Below, in pieces: positions 26,869-34,438 of a DNA stretch of 64,000 nt. The notes under the pieces are model-generated. The model did no database searches and was not told where the DNA came from. It worked only from the letters and a program-made list of their open reading frames with translations. The DNA comes from Candidatus Dactylopiibacterium sp. (GTDB taxonomy: Bacteria > Pseudomonadota > Gammaproteobacteria > Burkholderiales > Rhodocyclaceae): positions 1-64,000 of the forward strand of contig JAVHXQ010000011.1 of assembly GCA_031119555.1 (NCBI GenBank), given 5' to 3'. The number at the start of each line of letters is the position of its first letter. The first letter of the stretch is position 1. The position numbers were made by a program, and so were the translations under genes.

Positions 26869-28068
26869 TCAGGCCGGTACGGCGGCGTGGGCGCGGATGC
26901 AGGCGGCCAGCAGCGCGAGGCCGCGTTCCATCTGCGCGGGCGTGGCGTGGCTGTAGTTCAGGCGCAGGAAGCGGTGGCCGTCCGCGCCCTCGACGAAGAA
27001 GGCTTCGCCCGGCATGAAGGTGACGCCTTGGGCGAGCGCTGCGTCGAGCACGGCGCGCGTCGCTTCGAAGCCTTCGCGCAGGCGCAGCCAGAAGAACAGC
27101 CCGCCCCGCGGCGGCTGCCATTCGGCAAGTGTGGCGAAGTGGCGTTCGAGCGCGGCCTGCATGGCATCGCGACGGGCCCGGTAGCCCTCGCGCAGGCGGG
27201 CCAGGTCGGCCTCGCGCTCCGCGCTCGCGAGCCAGTGGGCGACCGCCATCTGGCCGGGGCGCTGGGTGTGCAGGTCGGCCGCCTGCTTGAGGCGCACGAG
27301 GTGCGGCATGAGGGCGGGGTGCGCGGCCAGGAAGCCCAGGCGCAGCCCGGGCCAGAGGATCTTCGAGAACGAGCCCAGATAGATCCAGGGCGCGCGCCGC
27401 AGCAGGGCGCAGACCGGGGTCATGGGATGATCGACGTCCAGCGAGACGTGACGATAGGGCTCATCCTCGATGAGCAGGGTGTCGTAGCGGTCGAGCAGCG
27501 CGGCCACGGCCCGGCGGGCCTCGGCGCTGTAGCAGGTTCCGGCGGGGTTCTGGAAGCACGGGATCAGGTAGATGGCGCGCGGGCGCCGCGTGGCGAGCAG
27601 GGTTTCGAGCGCGGCCAGATCGGGGCCGTCGGCGGCGAGCGGCGCGCACAGCACCTCGGCGCCGAAGAGCTGGAAGGTTTGCAGCGCGGCGACGTAGGTG
27701 GGGCCTTCGCAGAGGATGGGCGTGCCCTCGTCGATGAGCAGCTTGGCGGCGAAATCGAGGCCTTGCTGGGAGCCCGCGAGCGCGAGCACCTGCTGCGGCG
27801 AGATGGTCAGGCCGCCCTGTCCGACCCATGCCGCCACGGCTTCGCGATAGGCCGGCTCGCCTTCGCTGCTGCCATACTGCCAGAGCGCCGGATCGGCGAG
27901 GGTGGCGAGCGGCAGCGCCGGCATGAGGTCGGCGGCGGGCAGGCCGCCCGCGAAGGAGATCGTGCCCGGCTGCACCGCGGCGGCCAGGATGTCGCGCACG
28001 AGGGAGGAAGTCAGGCGGTCGCAGCGTCGGGCCAGCCTGAGGGCGGGCAGGGCAGGTTCACAGGACAT
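26869..28068 (-). CDS. PLP-dependent aminotransferase (class I/II, LysN/MocR-like fold)
   Basis: A 399-residue fold-type I aminotransferase similar to 2-aminoadipate aminotransferases (LysN), without the winged-helix part of MocR regulators. Visible are GTISFAGGLPAADL, QYGSSEGEPAYREAVAAW, the NPAG turn (CFQNPAGTCYS), the EDEPYRHV Asp-containing motif and SFSKILWPGLRLGF with the PLP lysine. Near the end FLRLNYSH supplies the carboxylate Arg. GGAG precedes ATG 28068. It diverges from a MarR gene only 34 bases away, so both share a control region. The amino-donor is not known. Confidence 0.88.
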   Translation of the reverse strand: MSCEPALPALRLARRCDRLTSSLVRDILAAAVQPGTISFAGGLPAADLMPALPLATLADPALWQYGSSEGEPAYREAVAAWVGQGGLTISPQQVLALAGSQQGLDFAAKLLIDEGTPILCEGPTYVAALQTFQLFGAEVLCAPLAADGPDLAALETLLATRRPRAIYLIPCFQNPAGTCYSAEARRAVAALLDRYDTLLIEDEPYRHVSLDVDHPMTPVCALLRRAPWIYLGSFSKILWPGLRLGFLAAHPALMPHLVRLKQAADLHTQRPGQMAVAHWLASAEREADLARLREGYRARRDAMQAALERHFATLAEWQPPRGGLFFWLRLREGFEATRAVLDAALAQGVTFMPGEAFFVEGADGHRFLRLNYSHATPAQMERGLALLAACIRAHAAVPA

Positions 28069-28083
28069 GCGGGCTCCATTTAT

Positions 28084-28098
28084 GTCAGGTATATTGAC
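28084..28098. promoter_or_regulatory. Inverted repeat between the aminotransferase and marR genes
   Basis: GTCA-GGTATAT-TGAC lies in the 34-base gap between the two divergent starts and extends to near-symmetry with neighbouring bases (ATTGACCAAT at 28093-28102). Being AT-rich and central it is a fair candidate for the operator of the adjacent MarR protein, controlling both genes. Confidence 0.45.
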
Positions 28099-28102
28099 CA
28101 AT

Positions 28103-28588
28103 ATGATTGGCTCTAAAAACAAAGTCAACTCGGTTGACGTAAATAGCCCGGCGGGCGCCGAGGATCTTTACGCCGCGATCGAACTCATCTTCTATGCCTT
28201 CCGCGCCTTCACGGCCCAGCCGGATGCGATCCTGGCCGAGCGCGGACTCGCCCGGCTGCACCACCGCATCCTGTACTTCGTGGCGCGCCGGCCGGGCCAG
28301 CGCGTGAGCGATCTGCTCGCCACGCTGGGTGTGAGCAAGCAGGCGCTTCACGGGCCGCTCAAGCAATTGGTGGAAACCGGGCTGGTGCGGGTCGAGGCCG
28401 ACGCGCAGGACCGCCGCGCGCGCTGCCTTTCGCTGTCGCCGCAGGGCGCGGCGCTCGAGGCGCGGCTGTCGCGGACGCAGTGCGAGTTGCTCGCCAGCGT
28501 GTTCGCCGGGCAGGGAAAGGATGCGGAGCTTGCGTGGCGGCAAGTGATGGCGGAGTTGGCGGGCAGGCAGGCCGGTCTGCAGGCATAA
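28103..28588 (+). CDS. MarR-family transcriptional regulator
   Basis: A 161-residue dimeric regulator. The winged helix reads HHRILYFVARRPGQRVSDLLATLGVSKQALHGPLKQLVETGLV, then DRRARCLSLSPQG, the wing and family Arg of MarR proteins. The N-terminal helix (AIELIFYAFRAFTA) is the dimer arm. It starts 34 bases from the divergent aminotransferase gene and likely represses it or itself through the inverted repeat between them. upp follows 36 bases downstream on the same strand. Confidence 0.88.
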   Translation: MIGSKNKVNSVDVNSPAGAEDLYAAIELIFYAFRAFTAQPDAILAERGLARLHHRILYFVARRPGQRVSDLLATLGVSKQALHGPLKQLVETGLVRVEADAQDRRARCLSLSPQGAALEARLSRTQCELLASVFAGQGKDAELAWRQVMAELAGRQAGLQA

Positions 28589-28624
28589 TCGCGCACACAG
28601 AATTTGCTTCAGAAAGGTTTTTCC

Positions 28625-29257
28625 ATGCCCGTCATCGCCGTCCAACACCCGCTCGTCCAGCACAAGATCGGCCTCATGCGCGAAGCCGACATCTCGACCA
28701 AGAAGTTCCGCGAACTCACGGCCGAGCTGGCCCGCCTGCTGGCCTACGAGGCCACCGCCGATTTCGAGCTCGGCCCCGTCGAGATCGAATGCTGGAGCGG
28801 CCCGGCCACGATCCAGCAGATCAAGGGCAAGAAGGTGACCGTGGTGCCCATCCTGCGTGCCGGCCTCGGCATGCTCGACGGCGTGCTCGACATGATCCCG
28901 AGCGCCAAGATCAGCGTCGTGGGCCTTGCCCGCAACGAAGAAACGCTGCAGCCCGAGCACTACTTCGAGAAGTTCGTCGGCAACCTCACCGAGCGCACCG
29001 CGCTGATCATCGATCCGATGCTGGCCACGGCCGGCTCCATGATCGCCACCATCGACCTGCTCAAGCGTCGCGGCTGCAAGGACGTGCGCGCGCTGGTGCT
29101 GGTGGCCGCACCCGAGGGCATCGAGGCGCTCGGCAAGGCGCATCCCGACGTACGCTGCTGGACGGCCTCGATCGACAGCCATCTCAACGAGAACGGCTAC
29201 ATCATTCCGGGCCTGGGCGATGCCGGCGACAAGATCTTCGGCACGACCCACAAGTAA
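28625..29257 (+). CDS. upp: Uracil phosphoribosyltransferase
   Basis: Salvages uracil to UMP with PRPP. The 210-residue protein has [13 protein letters not shown], the PRPP loop [12 protein letters not shown], and the C-terminal uracil site [16 protein letters not shown]. Length matches E. coli Upp (208). ATG 28625 with AGAAAGG upstream gives the usual [20 protein letters not shown] terminus. CATAAT at 28584-28589 may serve as its own -10. Confidence 0.97.
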   Translation: MPVIAVQHPLVQHKIGLMREADISTKKFRELTAELARLLAYEATADFELGPVEIECWSGPATIQQIKGKKVTVVPILRAGLGMLDGVLDMIPSAKISVVGLARNEETLQPEHYFEKFVGNLTERTALIIDPMLATAGSMIATIDLLKRRGCKDVRALVLVAAPEGIEALGKAHPDVRCWTASIDSHLNENGYIIPGLGDAGDKIFGTTHK

Positions 29258-29287
29258 GCCCATCCATCCCCCTGACAAAGGAACTCC

Positions 29288-29998
29288 ATGAGCAATCCGG
29301 TAACCACGGCCAGTGGCCTGATCTATGAAGACCTCGTGGTCGGCGCGGGCGAAGCCGCGCAGGCCGGCCGTTCGGTGCGCGTGCACTACACAGGCTGGCT
29401 CACCACGGGCGAGAAGTTCGATTCGAGCAAGGACCGCGACGAGCCCTTCGGCTTTCCGCTGGGCGCGGGCCACGTGATTCCGGGCTGGGACGAAGGCGTG
29501 GCCGGCATGCAGGCCGGCGGCCGCCGCAAGCTCACGATCCCGCCGCAGCTTGGCTATGGCGAGGCTGGGGCGGGCGGCGTGATACCGCCCAATGCCACGC
29601 TGGTGTTCGAGGTCGAACTGCTCGAGGTCGAACCCGGCCTGGACATGAGCCTGCGCGACCCCGTGACCACCGCGAGCGGCCTCGTCTATGACGACAGCGT
29701 GCTGGGGACGGGGGCCGAGGCCAAGGCGGGCCGCTTCGTGTCGGTGCATTACACGGGCTGGCTGACCACGGGCGAGAAGTTCGATTCGAGCAAGGACCGC
29801 AACGAGCCCTTCAGCTTTCCGCTGGGCGGGCGCCGCGTGATCGCGGGCTGGGACGAGGGCGTGGCCGGCATGAAGGTCGGCGGCACGCGCAAGCTCGTGA
29901 TCCCGCCCGAGCTTGGCTACGGCGCGCGCGGCGCGGGCGGCGTGATTCCGCCCAACGCGACGCTGGTCTTCGAAGTGGAACTGCTCGCCGTCCAGTGA
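29288..29998 (+). CDS. Tandem FKBP-type peptidyl-prolyl isomerase
   Basis: A 236-residue protein made of two FKBP domains, about 1-117 and 118-236. Each has VHYTGWLTTGEKFDSS, the WDEGVAGM block, a PPxLGYG loop and GVIPPNATLVFEVELL, the full binding pocket (Tyr, Asp, Trp, Tyr, Phe). The two copies are so alike, also at DNA level, that a fairly recent duplication is likely; most bacterial FKBPs of this small type have one domain. No signal peptide, so cytoplasmic. It speeds proline isomerisation in protein folding. It follows upp by 30 bases and is ended by an intrinsic terminator. Confidence 0.9.
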   Translation: MSNPVTTASGLIYEDLVVGAGEAAQAGRSVRVHYTGWLTTGEKFDSSKDRDEPFGFPLGAGHVIPGWDEGVAGMQAGGRRKLTIPPQLGYGEAGAGGVIPPNATLVFEVELLEVEPGLDMSLRDPVTTASGLVYDDSVLGTGAEAKAGRFVSVHYTGWLTTGEKFDSSKDRNEPFSFPLGGRRVIAGWDEGVAGMKVGGTRKLVIPPELGYGARGAGGVIPPNATLVFEVELLAVQ

Positions 29999-30006
29999 GC
30001 GCAACC

Positions 30007-30036
30007 GGGGCGGGCCGTGTGCCCGTCCCGTCTTTT
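30007..30036 (+). terminator. Intrinsic terminator after the FKBP gene
   Basis: GGGGCGGGC pairs with GCCCGTCCC (one G-T pair) around five bases, followed by GTCTTTT. It lies eight bases past the stop. Confidence 0.65.
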
Positions 30037-30074
30037 CGGGGCCCGCGCGGCGCGTCCCGCAGGATGCCAGAGGC

Positions 30075-30554
30075 ATGAAGGACAAGAACCCCGTTACCGC
30101 CGCCGTGCGCGTGCTGCGCGAGCACAAGGTCGCGTTCGTCGGCCATCCCTACGAATACGAGGAAAAGGGCGGCACCGCCGTCAGCGCGCGCGAGCTGGGC
30201 GTCGATGAGCATGCGGTGGTGAAGACGCTGATCATGGAAGACGAGCACCGGCAGCCGCTCGTGGTGCTCATGCATGGCGATCGCGAGGTTTCGACCAAGA
30301 ATCTCGCGCGGCATATCGGCGTCAAGCAGATCCATCCGTGCGCACCCGAGGTGGCGAACCGTCATTCGGGTTACGTGGTGGGGGGCACCAGCCCCTTCGG
30401 CACGCGTCGCGTGATGCCGGTCTACATGCAGCAGAGCATCCTCGCGCTGCCCACGATCTACATCAACGGCGGCAAGCGCGGCTTTCTCGTGGCGATCGCG
30501 CCGCAGGCGGTGGTGGACATCCTCGCGCCCGAACTCGTCGACGCGATGGCCTGA
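30075..30554 (+). CDS. ybaK: Cys-tRNA(Pro)/Cys-tRNA(Cys) deacylase YbaK
   Basis: A 159-residue editing protein that hydrolyses mischarged Cys-tRNA(Pro). It has VVKTLIMEDE (the catalytic-lysine region), STKNLARHIG, YVVGGTSPFGTRR and PTIYINGGKRGFLVAI, all typical of YbaK/EbsC. ATG 30075 starts the normal N terminus. It converges with a DUF748 gene 12 bases away. Confidence 0.93.
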   Translation: MKDKNPVTAAVRVLREHKVAFVGHPYEYEEKGGTAVSARELGVDEHAVVKTLIMEDEHRQPLVVLMHGDREVSTKNLARHIGVKQIHPCAPEVANRHSGYVVGGTSPFGTRRVMPVYMQQSILALPTIYINGGKRGFLVAIAPQAVVDILAPELVDAMA

Positions 30555-30566
30555 ACCCGCGCGCGC

Positions 30567-31676
30567 TCAGCGCCCGAAGAGGTTGCGCAGCATGTTGCCC
30601 AGGCCGCCCTGGGCGCCACGATGGGTGCCGCTGCCGCCCAGGCCGATGAGCTTCACGAGCGCCAGACCGGCCTGACCGTAGATGGCGTCGTTGAGCGAGA
30701 AGCGGCCGTCGTCGAGATTGCCTTGCAGCGTGAAATCGAGGTCCACGGGCCGTTGCGTGTCGGCGTCGAGCCCGCGCGAGCGGGCCACGGCGGCCGCGGC
30801 TTCGCGCGTGAGGCCGGCCAGCCCGCCCAGTTCAAGGTGGCTCAGCGTGAGCCGGCCGGGCGCTTCGAGGCGGCGGTTGGCCACCCTGGCATGCAGGTCG
30901 AGCGCGAGTTCACCGCCGCGCACCTCGCCCAGTTCGTTGCGGAAGAGGTAGGGCTCGACGAGCTTCAGCGGAACCTGGGCGAGTTTCAGCCGCAGGTCGG
31001 CGTCGCGCTTCGCGGGCACGATCCAGCCCTTCAGCGAGAGCGTTCCCCGGGGGCCGATGCGCGCCCGCACTGTCAGCGGGCTGCGTGCGTTCATCTGCGG
31101 CAACTGCAGCGATTCCAGGTCGGCTTCGACATCTTCCAGCGCCACCGGGTGCGGGCGCGCCGCCACCGTGGCGTCGTAGAAATCGACGCGGCTGTTGCGC
31201 AGGGCGATGTGGCCGATGAGGATGGGCGGCAGCGCCGAAGCCGGGGCGGAGGCACCCGGCGCGGAGGCTTCGCTCGCGGCGGCCGCGCGGGGGCTTGCGC
31301 CGAGCAGCGCGGGCAGGATCCTGAGGCCGTCCTGCCGGCGCAGCAGCGTGAGGGTGGCGTCTTCCACGCCGATGCGGCGGATCACGATGCGCCCGCCGAA
31401 CAGGCTGCGCAGATCGGGCGTGATCTCCACGCGCGCGGCGCGCAACTCGTCTTCCCCAGGCCAGCGCGGCAGGCTCGCGCGGATGCGCAAGCCCTCGATC
31501 TCGATGCGCGTGAAGCCCAGCCGCACCTCGCCGACCTCGCCCGTGGCGCCGAGCGCGGCGACGACCTGATCCTTGAGCGTGTGCAGTGCGAAGTAGTACG
31601 CGACGGCGAAGAATGCGACGACGAGCGGCAGCATGGCCTGCAGCAGCAGGGTGAAACGGATCTTGCGGTGAGTCAT
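30567..31676 (-). CDS. DUF748/AsmA-like membrane-anchored protein
   Basis: A 369-residue protein with one N-terminal membrane helix (LLLQAMLPLVVAFFAVAYYFAL) and a periplasmic beta-rich body. Typical stretches are VGEVRLGFTRIEIEGLRI and IGHIALRNSRVDFYD, the latter the DUF748 signature. Relatives in the AsmA clan act in envelope lipid transport or membrane integrity. Its start overlaps the end of the upstream ATPase gene by four bases (ATGA), so the two are coupled, an unusual pairing of a cytosolic ATPase with an envelope protein. Confidence 0.8.
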   Translation of the reverse strand: MTHRKIRFTLLLQAMLPLVVAFFAVAYYFALHTLKDQVVAALGATGEVGEVRLGFTRIEIEGLRIRASLPRWPGEDELRAARVEITPDLRSLFGGRIVIRRIGVEDATLTLLRRQDGLRILPALLGASPRAAAASEASAPGASAPASALPPILIGHIALRNSRVDFYDATVAARPHPVALEDVEADLESLQLPQMNARSPLTVRARIGPRGTLSLKGWIVPAKRDADLRLKLAQVPLKLVEPYLFRNELGEVRGGELALDLHARVANRRLEAPGRLTLSHLELGGLAGLTREAAAAVARSRGLDADTQRPVDLDFTLQGNLDDGRFSLNDAIYGQAGLALVKLIGLGGSGTHRGAQGGLGNMLRNLFGR

Positions 31677-32770
31677 TCGAGCGGAGCCTGATCGGAGGCG
31701 GTCGGCAGGGCGTGCAGCCACTGCGCGAAACCGGGGTCGGATATTTCGTACTGGCCACGTTCGCGGCGCGTGATGATCTCGTCGCGCAGCAGGCGTTCGG
31801 TGGCCGACTGGATGAGGGTGGTGCTGGGCGCGGCGCTGCCCAGCGTGGTGCCGATGCGTGCGCGCGTCTCCTCGGCGAAGAGCGGAGCGGCCGTGAGCAC
31901 GGCGCGCAGCACGAGGCGGTCGAGCGGCGGCAGGGCGTTGAGCTGGCGCGCGTACTGGGTTTCGTCGTGCTGGTGGTGGCTCGTCAGGCGCACCGCGGTG
32001 GCGAGCGTGAGGCCAGCGTTGAGCACCATTGCCTCGACCACGGCGCGCAGGTGCGCGGGGACGTGGCCGCAGGCAACGAAGGCGTCCCACAGCTGTGCCT
32101 CGTCGAGCACGCGGCCCGTCGAGCGCGTGAAGGCGGCGGCAAGGTGGGTGCAGAACGCGCGTTCCAGCGTGGGCAGCTCGATGTTGGTGCCGAAGTGGAA
32201 GAAGGGCGCGCGCGCTTCCGAGAACATGCGCCGCAGCCCTTCGCGCGAGGAGCCCGTGAAGAGCACCTTGAGCGTGTCCTTGTTGATGTCCAGCCCCGTG
32301 CGCAGCCCGCCCAGCAGTTCTTCGTTGCGCGCCTGGCGCGTGAGGATCTGGGCTTCGTCGAGCAGCAGCAGGCAGCGTCCGCCGGCGGCCAGGGCCTGCA
32401 CGACCTCGGTCAGCGAATGCGGGGCGCGGGCGTCGCGCGTCGCGAGTTCGGCCTTCACGCCCAGCACCTCGGCGCTCACGCGCGCGGTCAGCGGCTTGAG
32501 CCAGGTGCGCGCGCGCCCGGCCGCGAACTCGGCCAGCGAGAGGCGGAAGACTTCGCCGCCTTCGTCGCCGTCGCTCATGAAGGAGTGGTAGAACACGCGC
32601 CAGCCCTGTTCGGCCGCGCGCGGCGCGATGTCCTTGAGCAGGAATTCGGTCTTGCCCATGCGGCGCGGCGCGAACATGGTCAGCGCATGCGACAGCCCGC
32701 TGCCGAAAGCCATCAGCACCGAATCCGCCAGGGCGGTACGCGGGTAATGCCAGTAATCGGGGGTGGGCAT
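31673..32770 (-). CDS. AAA-type ATPase of unknown role
   Basis: A 365-residue cytosolic ATPase resembling STAND/archaeal-type NTPases. Walker A reads APRRMGKTEF, with Ala where the usual first Gly stands. Walker B is LLLLDEAQ (about 144-151). VLFTGSSREGLRRMF has the sensor Ser/Arg region. The C-terminal part is helical with a winged-helix flavour (ATERLLRDEIITRRERGQYEISD). The start lies 76 bases past zwf on the same strand, with a palindrome between. It overlaps the DUF748 gene. Role unknown. Confidence 0.78.
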   Translation of the reverse strand: MPTPDYWHYPRTALADSVLMAFGSGLSHALTMFAPRRMGKTEFLLKDIAPRAAEQGWRVFYHSFMSDGDEGGEVFRLSLAEFAAGRARTWLKPLTARVSAEVLGVKAELATRDARAPHSLTEVVQALAAGGRCLLLLDEAQILTRQARNEELLGGLRTGLDINKDTLKVLFTGSSREGLRRMFSEARAPFFHFGTNIELPTLERAFCTHLAAAFTRSTGRVLDEAQLWDAFVACGHVPAHLRAVVEAMVLNAGLTLATAVRLTSHHQHDETQYARQLNALPPLDRLVLRAVLTAAPLFAEETRARIGTTLGSAAPSTTLIQSATERLLRDEIITRRERGQYEISDPGFAQWLHALPTASDQAPLE

Positions 32771-32783
32771 GGCGGCGTTTTAC

Positions 32784-32804
32784 GATTGATTACGTCGATC
32801 AATC
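32784..32804. repeat. Inverted repeat upstream of the ATPase gene
   Basis: GATTGAT and ATCAATC surround seven bases, giving a 21-base AT-rich palindrome 14 bases before the ATPase start. It looks like an operator or promoter-overlapping site. It resembles an Fnr box but has seven, not four, spacer bases. Confidence 0.5.
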
Positions 32805-32846
32805 ATAATTACGTCTGGCGCCGGAATCCAGCCTGAAAACGTGTTT

Positions 32847-34325
32847 TTACTCGGTGTCCTCGAGCCACGTGCGTCCGTCCCGCTCGATCAGCGCGATCGA
32901 GGCCGACGGCCCCCAGGCGCCCGCGGGGTAGGGGTGGATGCGTTGCGCGGTGTGCTTCCACGCCGACAGGATGGGGTCGATCCAGTTCCACGCCGCAGCC
33001 ACTTCGTCGTGGCGCATGAAAAGCGTCTGGTTGCCCCGGATCACGTCCATGAGCAGGCGCTCGTAGGCGTCGGGGTTGGAGACGCCGAACGTCTCGACGA
33101 AGCTCATGTCCAGCGGGATGCGGCGCAGGCGCATGCCGCCCGGGCCGGGGTCCTTGATCATGACTTCCAGCGTCATGCCCTCGTCGGGCTGCAGGCGGAT
33201 GATGAGCCGGTTCTGGCTGATGCGCCCGGCGGTGTGGTCGAAGATGGAGTGCGAGATCGGGCGGAAATTCACGACGATCTCCGAGGTGCGCGCCGCCAGG
33301 CGCTTGCCCGTGCGCAGGTAGAACGGCACCCCCGCCCAGCGCCAGTTGGCGATCTCGGCGCGGATCGCGACGAAGGTCTCGGTCTCGCTCTCTTCCGCCG
33401 CGAGGTCTTCCAGATAGCCCTGCGTGGGCTGGCCGCCGACCGAGCCCTTGCGATACTGGCCGCGCACCGTGGCGGCTTCCGCGGTGTGGTCGTCGATGCG
33501 GCGCAAGGCCTTGAGGATCTTGAGCTTCTCGTCGCGCACGGCGTCGGCCTCGAACGCATCGGGCGGCTCCATCGCCGTCAGGCACAGCAACTGCAGGATG
33601 TGGTTCTGCACCATGTCGCGCAGCGCGCCGGAGGTGTCGTAATAGCCGCCACGCTCGCCCACGCCGAGGTCTTCCGCCACGGTGATCTGGATGTGATCGA
33701 TGTGGGTGCTGTTCCACAGCGGCTCGAACAGGCGGTTGGCAAAGCGCAGCGCCATGAGGTTCTGCACGGTTTCCTTGCCCAGATAGTGGTCGATGCGGAA
33801 GATCTGGTGCTCGCCGAATACGCGCCCGACGGCTTCGTTGACCACGCGCGCGCCCTCGCCATCCTTGCCCAGCGGCTTCTCCAGCACGACCCGGCTTTCC
33901 GGTGTGACCAGGCCGAAGCGGCCGATGCGTTGCGAGATCGGCGCGAACAGATCCGGCGACACCGCGAAGTAGAAGGTCCGCACCTGCGCGACGTCTTCGC
34001 TCAGCAGCGTGGCGAGTTCGCTCCAGCCGCCGTCGCCCGTCACGTCCACCGCACAGAAATGCACGCGTGCCAGGAAGCGCTCCAGCGCCGCGCCTTCGAG
34101 CTCGGCGGGCTTCACGTGCGCTTCCAGCGCCTGGCGCACGAAACGCAGATAACCGCCGTCGCCCAGGGCCTTGCGCGAGACGCCGATGATGCGCGCCTGC
34201 TCGGGCAACTGCCCGGCACGATCGCGCTGGAACAGCGCGGGGAGCAGCTTGCGGGCCGCCAGATCACCGGTGCCGCCGAAGACGACGAGATCGAAAGGGG
34301 AAACCTGGATGGTGCGCGGGGACAT
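32847..34325 (-). CDS. zwf: Glucose-6-phosphate 1-dehydrogenase
   Basis: Oxidises glucose 6-phosphate to the lactone, making NADPH; entry to the pentose phosphate and Entner-Doudoroff routes. The 492-residue protein has VFGGTGDLAARKLLPAL (coenzyme loop), EKPLGKD, the catalytic FRIDHYLGKE stretch and the RTGKRL substrate region. Length is normal. ATG 34325 gives MSPRTIQVSPFDLVVF. No pgl or hexR gene is adjacent, unlike many relatives. Confidence 0.97.
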   Translation of the reverse strand: MSPRTIQVSPFDLVVFGGTGDLAARKLLPALFQRDRAGQLPEQARIIGVSRKALGDGGYLRFVRQALEAHVKPAELEGAALERFLARVHFCAVDVTGDGGWSELATLLSEDVAQVRTFYFAVSPDLFAPISQRIGRFGLVTPESRVVLEKPLGKDGEGARVVNEAVGRVFGEHQIFRIDHYLGKETVQNLMALRFANRLFEPLWNSTHIDHIQITVAEDLGVGERGGYYDTSGALRDMVQNHILQLLCLTAMEPPDAFEADAVRDEKLKILKALRRIDDHTAEAATVRGQYRKGSVGGQPTQGYLEDLAAEESETETFVAIRAEIANWRWAGVPFYLRTGKRLAARTSEIVVNFRPISHSIFDHTAGRISQNRLIIRLQPDEGMTLEVMIKDPGPGGMRLRRIPLDMSFVETFGVSNPDAYERLLMDVIRGNQTLFMRHDEVAAAWNWIDPILSAWKHTAQRIHPYPAGAWGPSASIALIERDGRTWLEDTE

Positions 34326-34438
34326 GCGGACGGCTCCGTGGTTGGGTGCAATGCACAAAGTGTAGCGCCGAACCCGCCGCGAGCGCGTGCCCTGTCACTC
34401 TGGGCGACAGGCGCGGCGGGCCGGCGGGGCCGCGTCGT

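Noticed and set aside
32784-32804. Reading the palindrome before the ATPase gene as an Fnr box
   Set aside because: The TTGAT/ATCAA arms are seven bases apart, not four, so Fnr binding is unlikely.
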